From positions 3,097,535 to 3,161,534 of the forward strand of contig CANTUZ010000027.1 in the NCBI GenBank assembly GCA_947846985.1: 64,000 nt of DNA. Direction: 5' to 3'. Below, in pieces: positions 46,087-58,300 of this stretch (positions within the stretch are counted from its first letter, which is position 1; each line of letters opens with the position of its first letter). The stretch is from Fratercula arctica (taxonomy: Eukaryota > Chordata > Aves > Charadriiformes > Alcidae). Under the pieces are notes generated by a model that saw only the letters and a program-made list of their open reading frames with translations, made no database searches and was not told the DNA's origin. The position numbers were made by a program, and so were the translations under genes.

Positions 46087-47676
46087 ATGGGGGACTTCAA
46101 TCACCCTGATATCTGCTGGGAAGACCACACAGCCAGGCATGGGCAGTCCAGGAGGCTCCTCCAGTGCATTGATGACAACTTTTTGACACAGGTGGTACAG
46201 GAGCCAACAAGGAGAGGAGCACTTCTAGACCTGGTACTGACAAACACAGAGGGATTGGTGGAGGACATTAAGGTTGGGGGCACCCTAGGTTGTAGTGATC
46301 ATGAAATGATTGAGTTCAGGATCATGGGCACTATCCACAAAACAACAAGAAGTAAAATTACAACCTTGGATTTCAGGAGGGCTAACTTTGGCCTCTTCAA
46401 GAAACTGCTTGGAGAGAACCCGTGGGCTAGGGCTATGGAAGGCAAAGGGGCTCAAGAAAGCTGGTTGATATTCAAAGACCACTTCCTCCAAGCTCAGGAT
46501 CGGTGCATCCCTAAGAGAAAGAAATCGGCCAAGGGACGCAGGAGACCTGCATGGTTAAGCAGGGAGCTTCAGAAAAAGCTCAAGTGGAAGAAGGAAGTTT
46601 ATAATAAGTGGAAGAAGGGACTGACCCCTTGGGAGGATTACAAGAATGCCACCAGAGCGTGCAGGGATGAAACAAGGAAAGCCAAGGCCGCCTTGGAATT
46701 AGACCTGGCTAGGGACGTCAAGCACAACAAAAAGAGCTTCTACAAGTATATTGGAAGCAAAAGGAAGACCAGAGAAGTTGTGGGCCCACTGTTGAATGAG
46801 ACAGGAGTCATGGTGACGGAGGATGCGGAGAAGGCAGAGTTACTGAATGCCTTCTTTGCTTTGGTCTTTTCTGCTCGGCCCAGCCCTCAGAAGTCCCAGG
46901 CATTGAATAAAGTAACAGGGAAAGAAGAAGACTTCCCTTGGGTTGAGGAGGAGCGAGTGAGGGATCAATTAGATCATTTAGATATTCACAAGTCCATGGG
47001 CCCCGATGGGATGCACCCGAGAGTGCTGAGGGAGCTGGCAGAAGTCATTGCTGGGCCGCTCTCCATCATCTTTGAAAGGTCCTGGAGAACAGGTGAGGTG
47101 CCTGAGGACTGGAGGAAAGCCAATGTCACTCCAGTCTTCAAAAAGGGCAGGAAGGAGGACCCAGGAAACTACAGGCCAGTCAACCTCACCTCCATCCCTG
47201 GAAAGATGATGGACCAGCTCGTTCTGGGCGTCATCTCAAGGCACGTGGAGGAAAAGAAAGCTATCAGAAGTACTCAGCATGGATTCACCAAGGGGAAATC
47301 ATGTCTGACTAATCTGATAGCCTTCTACGATGGCATGACTGGATGGAGAGATGAGGGGAGGGCGGTAGATGTGGTCTATCTTGACTTCAGCAAGGCGTTT
47401 GACACGGTCTCCCACAGCATCCTCATAGGGAAGCTTAGGAAGTGTGGGTTAGATGAATGGACAGTAAGGTGGATAGAAAACTGGTTGAAAGATAGAGCTC
47501 AGAGGGTTGTGATTAGGGGCACAGAATCTAGTTGGAGACCAGTGATGAGTGGTGTTCCCCAGGGGTCAGTACTGGGTCCAGTCCTCTTCAATATATTCAT
47601 CAATGACCTGGATGAGGGGATAGAGTGCACCCTCAGCAAGTTTGCTGATGACACAAAGCTGGGGGGGGGCGGCTGA
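46087..47676 (+). CDS. CR1 ORF2 fragment: endonuclease end and reverse transcriptase
   Basis: 529 open codons. The start [11 protein letters not shown] is the C-terminal endonuclease segment, so the ATG is internal to the original protein. RT motifs in order: [55 protein letters not shown] and the catalytic FADD (about 47641-47652). The frame ends in a run of eight Gs at about 47663-47670, where the original frame is lost. The intact protein would copy CR1 RNA at the target site. Confidence 0.9.
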   Translation: MGDFNHPDICWEDHTARHGQSRRLLQCIDDNFLTQVVQEPTRRGALLDLVLTNTEGLVEDIKVGGTLGCSDHEMIEFRIMGTIHKTTRSKITTLDFRRANFGLFKKLLGENPWARAMEGKGAQESWLIFKDHFLQAQDRCIPKRKKSAKGRRRPAWLSRELQKKLKWKKEVYNKWKKGLTPWEDYKNATRACRDETRKAKAALELDLARDVKHNKKSFYKYIGSKRKTREVVGPLLNETGVMVTEDAEKAELLNAFFALVFSARPSPQKSQALNKVTGKEEDFPWVEEERVRDQLDHLDIHKSMGPDGMHPRVLRELAEVIAGPLSIIFERSWRTGEVPEDWRKANVTPVFKKGRKEDPGNYRPVNLTSIPGKMMDQLVLGVISRHVEEKKAIRSTQHGFTKGKSCLTNLIAFYDGMTGWRDEGRAVDVVYLDFSKAFDTVSHSILIGKLRKCGLDEWTVRWIENWLKDRAQRVVIRGTESSWRPVMSGVPQGSVLGPVLFNIFINDLDEGIECTLSKFADDTKLGGGG

Positions 47677-47815
47677 CACACCGGAGGGCTGTGCTGCCAT
47701 ACAGAGAGACCTGGACAGGTTGGAGATCTAGGCAGAGAGAAACCTTATGAAATTCAACAAGGGCAAGTGTAGGGTGCTGCACCTGGGGAGGAACAACCCC
47801 ATACACCAGTAGAGG

Positions 47816-48445
47816 TTGGGGGCTGACCTGCTGGAGAGCAGCTCTGTGGAAAGAGATCTGGGAGTCCTGGTGGACAACAGGATGACCATGAGCCAGCAAT
47901 GTGCCCTTGTGGCCAAGAAGGCCAATGGCATCCTGGGGTGCATCAAGAAGAGTGTGGCCAGCAGGTCGAGGGAGGTCATCCTCCCCCTCTACTCTGCATT
48001 GGTGAGGCCACACCTGGAGTACTGTGTCCAGTTCTGGGCTCCCCGGTTCCAGAAGGACAGGGAACTGCTGGAAAGGGTGCAGCAGAGGGCTACCAAGATG
48101 ATTAGGGGACTGGAACACCTCTCTTATGAGGAAAGGCTGAGGGATTTGGGTCTCTTCAGTCTGGAAAAAAGACAGCTGAGGGGGGATCTTATCAACACTT
48201 ATAAATACTTAAAGGGTGGGTGTCAGGAGGATGGGACCAGGCTCTTTTCAGTAGTGCCCGGGGACAGGACAAGAGGCAATGGGCACAAACTTGAGCATAA
48301 GAAGTTCCACCTAAACATGAGGAGGAACTTCTTTACCCTGAGGGTGGCAGAGCACTGGAACAGGCTGTCCAGAGAGGTGGTGGAGTCTCCATCTCTGGAG
48401 ACATTCAAAACCCGCCTGGACGTGTTCCTGTGTAACCTGCTCTAG
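47816..48445 (+). pseudogene. CR1 ORF2 C-terminal domain, frameshifted from RT
   Basis: 209 open codons from the second ATG, in another frame from the RT part. They cover the conserved [47 protein letters not shown] and [20 protein letters not shown] segments up to the natural C-terminus. Between 47677 and 47815 the same frame contains two stops (TAG at about 47730 and 47811). The break from the RT is the poly-G run. Confidence 0.88.
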
Positions 48446-48529
48446 GTGACCCTGCTCTGGCAGGGGGGTTGGACTAGATGATCTCCAGAGGTCCCTTCCA
48501 ACCCTATGGTTCTATGATTCTATGATCCC

Positions 48530-49082
48530 CACAGAGCATTTGCCACCATCCATGACTCAGTATAAAGATAGAGTATTGCCCACTTTTCTCATTCAGCAAT
48601 GTCTAAGGCCAGCTGGATGGCTTTTACCTCTACCAATTGACTCGATTCACCTTCTCCTTCAGTCACTTCTGCAACTCATCATGTAGGACTGCACACAGCA
48701 GCTTTCCACCTTCGATGTTTTCCTACAACATGATAAGATCCGTCAGTGAACAGGGCATACTGTTTCTCATTATCTGAGAGGTCATTATATGGTGGGGCTT
48801 CCTCAGCACGAGCCACCACATCATCTGGTGGCATTCCAGAGTCTTTGCCTTTGGGCCAGTTTGTGATCACTTCTATGATTCCTGGACAATTTGGGTTTCC
48901 TATTCGAGCTCACTGCGTGATTAAGGCAACCCACATACTCCAGGTCGTATCGGTGGCTTGATGAGCAGAAGGAACTTTACCCTTGAACATCCAGCCCAGG
49001 ACTGGTAATTGGGGCACCAGGAGGAGCTGTGCTTCAGTACCAATTACCTCTGAAGCAGGTAATTGTCATCGAATCATGGCAA
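48530..49082 (-). pseudogene. pol: antisense ERVL pol: RNase H start and RT-RNase H link
   Basis: Continues the pol interrupted at 46065. The minus strand has the FTDGS region near 48750 and EAPPYNDL at about 48790. The third RNase H acidic position reads TES. It also has the RT-RNase H connection matching 17900-18060. It ends where a family E LTR begins at about 49083. Confidence 0.88.
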
Positions 49083-50012
49083 TGATTCCCCTCCCAGGAA
49101 ATAGGGGGGGTAAGTGACTTCAGTTTCATAAATCCCCAATGGCACGGACTAAGGTGAGATAAATCTCAAGGTCCATATACAAACATTTATTAGCTTCCCA
49201 AAATGGTTAGTATAGGTCTTAACAAGTACATGATAATTGGTTAGGTATATAAAAAATTATGGCAAGTGGTGAGGTATGCATTGTGTTACTTAACAACAGG
49301 TATAGGACAACTTATGGCAAGCGGTACTTAAGGTCATTACTTAACAAATCTAACCATTACTTAACAACTCTAAGAGAAAAGAGAAACCGAGGGATAGAGA
49401 AAGGAAAAGACAGAGAAAACAGACAGAGATAAAGAGATCACCGGTCCTGGTTCCAGTGTCTTTTTCAGGGAATCTTCCCAGGCATAATCTTCTTTCTTGG
49501 GAAAAATGTTCCTAGGTATGATCATCTTCTTTGCTTCTCCCTAGGGGCACTTATTTTCCCCTTTTATGTTTGCTGAATTAACACCATCCACCCCTCTTGC
49601 CAAGGACAGCCTCGTCTCTGGATTCTCCCTTCTCCCAGGTGACGTGTAGCATGATTTGGGTGGAGAGATGAGTGCCATAGTCATACATGTTTAGCATGAT
49701 CTCTATAATCTTCATTAGCATATGCAGAGCTGTGTGCTTTCATATGCATTTCATGGATAATGAAGCAAAGGTCACTCATCGGACACAATGGCCTCGAGAA
49801 CTAAGCACTAGCAAGCTCACCACATGAGTGTCAGAACTATCCTGTCTTCACAAGACAGTCCTCCCACTGCCTTTCAGGCACCTGTGAGGCTTATCAGTTC
49901 TTTGAAGGCCAGGCCTGCATTATTTATTTCCTTGCGAGTGTTTGAGGCATTCCACTGAAGGCTTGGAGGGCCTTCTGCCCCTTGTCAGGGAATTTACAGG
50001 CTGTCTCTTACA
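49083..50012 (-). mobile_element. family E LTR, antisense, between two ERVL pieces
   Basis: Matches 23010-23990 over its length (TAAGTGACTTCAG, CAAACATTTATTAGCTTCCC, CTTGCGAGTGTTTGAGGC) and ends CTCTTACA. The left flank is antisense ERVL and the right flank is sense ERVL, so no target duplication exists. Confidence 0.85.
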
Positions 50013-50520
50013 GCCCCACTGTATAATGAACTCTCAGATAATGAGAAACAGTATGCTGTGTTCACTGATGGGTCTTGTCGTATTGTAGGAAAACACTGAA
50101 AGTGAAAAGCTGCTGTGTGCAGTCCTATGCAACAAGTTGCAGAGGCGACTGAAGGAGAAGGTGAATCGAGTCAATTGGCAGAGGAAAAAGACATCCAGTT
50201 GCCCTTAGACATTGCTGAACAAGAAAAGTGGCCAATCTCTACACTGAGTCATGGATGGTGGCAAATGCTCTGTGGGGATGGTTAAAGCAGTGGCAGCAGA
50301 GCAACTGGCAGCACAGACGTAAACCCATCTGGGCTGCTGAATTATGGCAAGATATTGCTGACTGGCTAGGGAGACTAGTTGTAAAGGAATGCCATGTAGA
50401 TGCCCACGTACCCATGAGTCGGGCCACTGAGAAACATCGAAACAATCAGCAAGTGGATCAGGCTGCTAAGATTTTCCAGACAGATTTGGACTGGGAACAT
50501 AAAGGTGAACTATTTTTAGC
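50013..50520 (+). pseudogene. pol: sense ERVL RNase H fragment
   Basis: Starts at the PHYNELSDNEKQYA-like segment, has FTDGS near 50063-50077, then the region matching the third motif as LYTESWMV, WAAELWQDIADW and HVDAHV, and ends in the first bases of the integrase. Frameshifts lie near 50095 and 50235. It covers the same region as 48530-48803 in inverted orientation. Confidence 0.9.
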
Positions 50521-50559
50521 TTTTTATTTATTTATTTAGAAATTTTTTTATTTTTTTTA

Positions 50560-50768
50560 GCATGTTAAAGTTTCTCTTAATATCCAGTCTAAACCTCCCC
50601 TGGCACAACTTGAGGCCATTTCCTCTTGTCTTATTGCCTGTTACTTGGGAGAAGAGACTGACCCCCCACCTCACTACAACCTCCTTTCAGGTAGTTGTAG
50701 AGAGCAATAAGGTCTCCCCTCAGCCTCCTTTTCTCTAGGCTAAACAATCCCAGTTCCATCAGCCGCTG
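50560..50768 (-). mobile_element. CR1 3' fragment, antisense
   Basis: Matches the CR1 C-terminal/3' region at 33811-33998 and ends mid-domain at 50768, where a sense CR1 starts directly. An A/T-rich run (50520-50560) precedes it. Confidence 0.85.
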
Positions 50769-51482
50769 GCAGTGACTGGCTTGAGAGCAGCCCTGAAGAA
50801 AAGGACTTGGAGGTGCTGGTGGACGAGAGGCTCAACATGAGCCGTCAGTGTGCACTTGCAGCTCAGAAAGCCAATCGTATCCTGGGCTGCATCAGGAGAA
50901 GCGTGGCCAGCAGGTCGAGGGAGGTGATTCTGCCCCTCTACTCCACTCTCGTGAGACCCCACCTGGAGTACTGCATCCAGTTCTGGAGCCCCTACTACAA
51001 GAAAGATATGGACGTGCTGGAACATGTCCAGAGAAGGGCCATGAGGATGATCAGAGGGCTGGAGCACCTCTCCTATGGGGACAGACTTGAGAGAGTTGGG
51101 GTTGTTCAGTCTGGAGAAAAGAAGGCTCCGAGGAGACCTTATAGTGGCCTACCAGTATCTTAAGGGGGCCTACAAGAAAGCTGGTGAGGGACTTTTTAGG
51201 ATGTTGGGTAATGGTAGGAGTAGAGGGAATGGATTAAAACTAGAGATGGGTCGATTCAGACTGGACGTTAGGAAGAAGTTCTTCACCATGAGGGTGGTGA
51301 GACGCTGGAACAGGTTGCCCAGAGAGGTGGTGGAAGCCCCATCCCTGGAAGTTTTTAAGGCCAGCCTGGATGGGGCTCTGAATAACCTGATCTAGTGGGA
51401 GGTGTCCCTGCCCATGGCAGAGGGGTTGGAACTAGATGATCTTTAAGGTCCCTTCCAACCCTAACAATTCTATGATTCTATA
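50769..51482 (+). mobile_element. CR1 3' end, sense
   Basis: Encodes the CR1 C-terminal domain ([30 protein letters not shown], then a frame change at about 51090 and [15 protein letters not shown] to LDGALNNLI) and ends with the tail CAATTCTATGATTCTATAA. Two frames are needed, so it is broken. Confidence 0.92.
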
Positions 51483-52219
51483 ATTATTCTTTAAAACACA
51501 GGTCATGGACATGATAGCTGTAACAGGTTCTGTTGTATATACTGACTATGCACAGTTATGATCAGCCAACAAATTCATGGGTACTGAAATGCATGTGCTT
51601 CAAGGCACAAGGAAGCATACAAGATGACAGAATAACCAAGTTTTAAGAACCTTATCCATTTTATATGACTTTCCTGAACTTTAAATGCAAGTTATCCTTA
51701 ATTTTTTGAAAGAGATCAGCTTTAAAATAGTTCCTGTTAAATTTGAAATTTGCTCATTGATAACCTGTGAATATTTCCCCAAATCAAAGGCTTATGATAT
51801 AAAACCTTACAAAGGGTAAATTTGTTTCTAACATCATTCAGTTAGTCTTTACTTAAGCCTTGCTTAATTGCTCCTGAAAAGCATTTTGTATTATAGTGGA
51901 AATGTAAGTGAAGCATACAGTTCTGTTGGTAAGGGCTTTCTGACACTGTATAATTCTGTTGTGTTTTGATACAATTCTGAAGAACTGTTAGTCTGACACG
52001 ATGCAGTTAATGTAGAGTTAGAACAAATTGAGTTTGGTACTGGGAATTAACTCTACTTCTTTCTTTATTTGGAAAACTCTAAGGCAGGCCTGATTAGCTA
52101 CCTATGGAAGTTTTTTTTAGGATCTGCCTCCTGAAAACAACAGTTTCACCACCAGAAACTCTGGCCTTCAGAGAACAAAATCAAGGAAGCAAATCTTGCA
52201 GATTTTGCTGTTGCTGAGC
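51483..52219. other. AT-rich sequence, nothing seen
   Basis: Host-like sequence between two CR1 copies. No signal was recognised. Confidence 0.5.
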
Positions 52220-55138
52220 CATAGAATCATAGAAGCATAGAATCATTTAGCTTGGAAAAGACCCTTAAGATCATCGAGTCCAACAATTAACACTGCCAAA
52301 TCCACCACTAAACCATATCCCTAAGTGCCATGGCTACAAGTCTTTTAAATACCTCCAGGGATGGTGACTCAACCACTTCCCTGGCCAGACTGTTCCAATG
52401 CTTGACAACCCTTTCAGTGAAGAATTTTTACCTAAAAACCAATCTAAAACTCCCCTGGTGAAACTTGAGGACATTTCCTCTCGTCCTATCATTTGTTACA
52501 TGGGAAAAGAGACTGACCCCCACCTCTCTACAACCTCCTTTCAGGTAGTTGTAGAGAGCGATAAGGTCTCCCCTCAGCCTCCTTTTCTCTAGGCTAAACA
52601 AGCCCAGTTCCCTCAGCCGCTCCTCATAAGACTTGTTCTATAGACCCTTCACCATCTTCATTGTTCTTCATTGGATGTGCTCCAGCACCTCCGTGTCTTT
52701 CTTGTAGTGAGGGGCCCAAAACTGGACACAGGTGGGGTCTCACCAGTGCCGAGTACAGGGGGACGATCAATACCCTCGTCCTACTCACCACACTGTTCCT
52801 GATACAGGCCAGGATGCTGTTGGCCACCCTGACCACCTGGACACGCTGCTGGCTCATATTCAGCCAGCAGTCGACCAACACCCCCAGGTCCTTTTCCGCC
52901 AGGCAGCTCTCCAGCCACTCTTCCCCAAGCCTGTAGCGCTGCATGGGCTTGTTGTGACCCAAGTGCAGGACCCAGCACTTGGCCTTACTGAATCTCGTAC
53001 CATTGATCCAGCCTGTCCAGATCCCTCTGTAAAGCCTTTCTACCCTCAAGGAGATCAACACTCCCACCAGACTTGGTGTCTGTCATCTGCAAACTTACTG
53101 AGGGTGCACTCAATCCCCTCGTCCAGATCACTGATAAAGATATTAAAGAGAACTGGCCCCAGTACTCAGCCCTGGGGAACACCACTTGTGACCGGCCGCC
53201 AACTGGATTTAACTCCATTCACCACCACTCTCTGGGCCCAGCCATCCAGACAGTTTTTCACCCAGTGAACGGCACACCCATCCAAGCCATGAGCAGCCAG
53301 ATTCTCCAGGAGAATGCTGTGGGAAATGGTTGCAAAGGCTTTACTAAAGTCCAGGTAAACAACATCCACAGCCTTTCCCTCATCCACTAAGCAGGTCACC
53401 CTGTCACGGAAGGAGATCAGGTTTGTCAAGCAGGACCTGCCTTTCATAAACCCATGCTGACTGGGCCTGATCACCTGGTTGTCCTTCATGTGCCGCATAA
53501 TGGCACTCAGGATGATCTGTTCCATGACCTTCCCAGGCACCAAGGTCAGACTGACAGGCCTGTAGTTCCCCGGACCATCCTTCCGGCCCTTCTTGTGGAT
53601 GGGCGTCACATTTGCAAACTTCCAGTCAACTGGGACCTCCCTGGTTTGCCAGGACTGCTGATAAATGATGGAAAGTGGCTCGGTGAGCACTTCTGCCACC
53701 TCCCTTTGTACTCTTGGGTGGATCCCATCCAGCCCCATAGACTTGTGTATGTCCAGGTGTTGGAGCAGGTCCCTCACCATCTCCCTTTGGATTACGGGGG
53801 CTTCATTCTGCTCCCTGCCCCTATCTACTAGCTCAGGGGGCTGGGTACTCAGGGAACAACTCACTCTACTACTAAAGACTGAGGCAAAGGCAGCATTAAG
53901 TACCTCAGCCTTCTCCTCATCCTTTGTCACTATGTTACCGCCTTCATCCAATAAAGGATGGAGATTCTCCTGAGTCCTCCTTTTGTTACTAATATATTTA
54001 TAGAAACTCATTTTATTGTTCTTACCATCCAAAGCCAGGTTAAGTTCTAGTTGGGCTTTGGCCTTTCTAATTTTCTCCCTACATAGCCTCACAACATCTT
54101 TGTAGCCTTCCTGAGTGGCCTGCCCCTTCTTCCAAAGGCCATAAACTCTCCTTTTTCCCTGAGTTGCATCCATGTCTCTCTGTTCAGCCAGGCCTGTCTT
54201 TTTCCCTGACAGCTTGTTTTTCAGCACATGGGGACAGCCTGCTCCTGCACCTTTAAGACTTCCTTCTTGAAAAATGTTCAGCCTTCCTGGACTCCTTTGC
54301 CCTTCAGGGCTGCCTCCCAAGGGACTCTGTCAAGCAGGCTCCTAAATAGACCAAAGTCCACCCTCTGGAAGTCCATGGTGGCAGTTCTGCTGATCCCCCT
54401 CCTTGCTTCTCTGAGAATTGAAAATTCTATCATTTCATGATCACTGTGCCCAAGACGGCCTCCGTCACATCCCCCACAAGTCCTTCTCTATTTACAAACA
54501 GCAGGTCCAGCAGGGCTCCTTCCCTAGTCGGCTCCCTCACTATCCGTGTCAGGAAGTTATCCCCAACACACTCCAGGAACCTCCTAGACTGTTCCCTCTC
54601 AGCTGTATTGTGTTCCCAGCTGATATCTGGTAGGTTGAAGTCTCCCACCAGGACAAGGGACAGTGATCTTGAGATTTCTCCCAGCTGCTTGTAGAATATT
54701 TCATCTACCTCTACATCCTGGTTGGGCGGTCTATAACAGACTCCCACCATGAGATCTGCCTTGTTGGCCCTCCCCCTGATTCTTACCCATAAAACACTCA
54801 ACCCTATTGTCACCATCATTAAGTTCTTGACATTCATAACACTCCCTAACATACAGAGCCACCCCACCTCCTCTCCTTCCTTACCTGTGCCTTCTGAAGG
54901 GTTTGTAGCCATCTAATGCAGCACTCCAGTTGTGTGAGTCATCCCACCACATTTCTGTGATGGCGATTACATCATCGTTTTCCTGCTGCACAATGGCTTC
55001 CAGCTCCTCCTGTTTGTTGCCAGGCTTCGTGCATTAGTGTAGAAGCACTTCAGCTGGGCTATGGTCCTGCCACCTTGTATTAGTGGGAGAGGAACAGGTT
55101 TCCCTCTCGTCTCATTTTTGCATCGGGCCTCTGTTATG
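52220..55138 (-). mobile_element. long CR1 LINE, antisense, cut by the assembly gap
   Basis: The 3' tail starts at 52220. On the minus strand a 384-codon open frame at 53166-54320 covers the region before and through most of the RT ([40 protein letters not shown]). A further frame at 54430-54912 covers the endonuclease (LVGDFNLPDISW). The 5' part runs into the N gap, so the element could continue. Bases 52788-53387 are almost identical to the CR1 at 34174-34773. Confidence 0.94.
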
Positions 55139-55338
55139 NNNNNNNNNNNNNNNNNNNNNNNNNNNNNNNNNNNNNNNNNNNNNNNNNNNNNNNNNNNNNN
55201 NNNNNNNNNNNNNNNNNNNNNNNNNNNNNNNNNNNNNNNNNNNNNNNNNNNNNNNNNNNNNNNNNNNNNNNNNNNNNNNNNNNNNNNNNNNNNNNNNNNN
55301 NNNNNNNNNNNNNNNNNNNNNNNNNNNNNNNNNNNNNN
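55139..55338. other. assembly gap, exactly 200 N
   Basis: Two hundred unknown bases, a round placeholder length typical of scaffolding rather than a measured gap. The CR1 to the left and the satellite to the right are therefore not proven neighbours. Confidence 0.98.
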
Positions 55339-58300
55339 TCCCCTTGTGACATCATGGGGCAGTCAGGAATCCCCTTGGTGACATCACAGGGCAATCAGAG
55401 CCCGCCCTTGGTGACACAACGGGACAGTCAGAGCCCCGCTTTGTGACATCAAAGGGCAGTCAGACCCCGCCCTTGGTGACATCACAGGGCAGTCAGAAAC
55501 CCCTTTGGTGACATCAGAAGGCAGTCAGAGCCCCCTCTTTGTGACACGACGGGGCAGTCAGAGAACCCCCTTGATCACATCACAGGGCAGTCAGAGCCCC
55601 CCTTTCTGACATCACAGGGCATTCAGAAACCCCCTTTTTTACATCACAGGGCAGTCAGAGCCCACCCTTGGTGACATCATGGGGCAATCAGAACCAACCC
55701 TTTTTGATATCACAAGGCAGTCAGAGCCGTCCGTTTTTGACATCACGGCGCAGTCTTTGCCCCCCATTAGTGACATCACAGGGCAGTCAGAGCCCGCCCT
55801 TCGTGACATCACAAGGCAGCCAGAGCCTTTCTTTGTGACACTATTGGGAAGTCAGATCCTGCCCACTTCTGACATCACGGGGCAGTCAGAAATCCCCTTG
55901 GTGACATCACAGGGCAGTCAGAGCCCGCCCTTTGTGACATCAAGGGGCAGTCAGGGTCCCCCCTTGGTGACATCATGGGGCAGTCAGAGCCCCCCGTTTG
56001 TGACATCACGGTGCAGGCTGTGCCCCCCATTTCTGACATCACGGGACAGTTGGAGACCCCCTTTGTGACACCAGGGGGCAGTCAGAGAAGCCCCTTGGTG
56101 ACATCACAGGGCAGTCAGAACCAACCCTTTGTGACATCACGGGGCAGTCAGAGCCCCCCTTTTTGACATCACAGGGCAGTCACAGCCCGCCCTTCGTGAC
56201 ATCACAGGGCAGCCAGAGCCTTTCTTTGTGACACCATTGGGAAGTCAGATCCTGCCCCCTTGTGACATCATCACAGGGCAGTCAGAGCCCGCCCTTTGTG
56301 ACATCAAAGGGCAGTCAGAGCCCGCCCTTGGTGACATCACAGGGCAGTCAGGTCCCGCCCTTGGTGACATCAAAGGGCAGTCAGAAACCCCGTTGGTCAC
56401 ATCACGGGGCAGTCAGAGTACGCCCATCGTGACACCACGGGTCACTCAGAGCCCCCATTTGTGACATCACAGGACAGTCAGAGACAAACTTTGTGAAATC
56501 ACAGGGCAGTCAGAGATCCCCCCTTTGTGACATGACGTGGCAGTCAGAGCCCCCCATTGTGAAACCACGGGGCAGTCAGAAACCCCTTGGTGACGCCACG
56601 GGGCAGTCAGAGCGCCATTTTAACATCACGGGGCAGTCAGAACCCCCCTTGGTGACATCACAGGGCAGTCAGAACCCCACCTTCGTTACATCACAGGGCA
56701 GTCAGAGCCTGCCCCTTGTGAAATCACGGGGCAGTCAGCAACCCTCTCGGTGACATCAAAGGGCAGTCAAAGCCAGCCTTTGTGACATCACGGGGCAGTC
56801 AGATCCCGCCCTTTGTGACACCACGGGGCAGTTAGAACCCCCTTTTTGACACCACCGGGAAGTCAGAGGTTGCCTTTTGGGACATCACAGGACAGTCAGA
56901 GCCCGCCCTTGGTGACATCACAAGGCAGCCAGAGCCTTTCCTTGTGACACCATTGGGAAGTCAGATCCCGTCCCCTTGTGACATCATGGGGCAGTCAGGA
57001 ATCCCCTTGGTGACATCACAGGGCAATCAGAGCCCGCCCTTGGTGACACAACGGGACAGTCAGAGCCCCGCTTTGTGACATCAAAGGGCAGTCAGACCCC
57101 GCCCTTGGTGACATCACAGGGCAGTCAGAAACCCCTTTGGTGACATCAGAAGGCAGTCAGAGCCCCCTCTTTGTGACACGACGGGGCAGTCAGAGAACCC
57201 CCTTGATCACATCACAGGGCAGTCAGAGCCCCCCTTTCTGACATCACAGGGCATTCAGAAACCCCCTTTTTTACATCACAGGGCAGTCAGAGCCCACCCT
57301 TGGTGACATCATGGGGCAATCAGAACCAACCCTTTTTGATATCACAAGGCAGTCAGAGCCGTCCGTTTTTGACATCACGGCGCAGTCTTTGCCCCCCATT
57401 AGTGACATCACAGGGCAGTCAGAGCCCGCCCTTCGTGACATCACAAGGCAGCCAGAGCCTTTCTTTGTGACACTATTGGGAAGTCAGATCCTGCCCACTT
57501 CTGACATCACGGGGCAGTCAGAAATCCCCTTGGTGACATCACAGGGCAGTCAGAGCCCGCCCTTTGTGACATCAAGGGGCAGTCAGGGTCCCCCCTTGGT
57601 GACATCATGGGGCAGTCAGAGCCCCCCGTTTGTGACATCACGGTGCAGGCTGTGCCCCCCATTTCTGACATCACGGGGCAGTTGGAGACCCCCTTTGTGA
57701 CACCAGGGGGCAGTCAGAGAAGCCCCTTGGTGACATCACAGGGCAGTCAGAACCAACCCTTTGTGACATCACGGGGCAGTCAGAGCCCCCCTTTTTGACA
57801 TCACAGGGCAGTCACAGCCCGCCCTTCGTGACATCACAGGGCAGCCAGAGCCTTTCTTTGTGACACCATTGGGAAGTCAGATCCTGCCCCCTTGTGACAT
57901 CAAGGGGCAGTCAAAGCCCGGCTTTGTGACATCAAGGGGCAGTCAAAGCCCGGCTTTGTGACATCAAAGGGCAGTCAGAGCCCGCCCTTGGTGACATCAC
58001 AGGGCAGTCAGGTCCCGCCCTTGGTGACATCAAAGGGCAGTCAGAAACCCCGTTGGTCACATCACGGGGCAGTCAGAGTACGCCCATCGTGACACCACGG
58101 GTCACTCAGAGCCCCCATTTGTGACATCACAGGACAGTCAGAGACAAACTTTGTGAAATCACAGGGCAGTCAGAGATCCCCCCTTTGTGACATGACGTGG
58201 CAGTCAGAGCCCCCCATTGTGAAACCACGGGGCAGTCAGAAACCCCTTGGTGACGCCACGGGGCAGTCAGAGCGCCATTTTAACATCACGGGGCAGTCAG

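Larger units (their letters stand above)
46066..48524 (+). mobile_element. CR1 LINE, sense, 2.46 kb, inserted in ERVL
   Basis: Inserted into the antisense ERVL pol, with ATCCC at 46061-46065 repeated at 48525-48529. It starts within the endonuclease domain and ends with the CR1 tail TTCTATGATTCTATG. Long open frames make it the least decayed CR1 in the window, but the 5' truncation removes most of the endonuclease. Confidence 0.95.

Noticed and set aside
55061..55394. Open frames crossing the gap
   Set aside because: They are open only because unknown bases hide stops.
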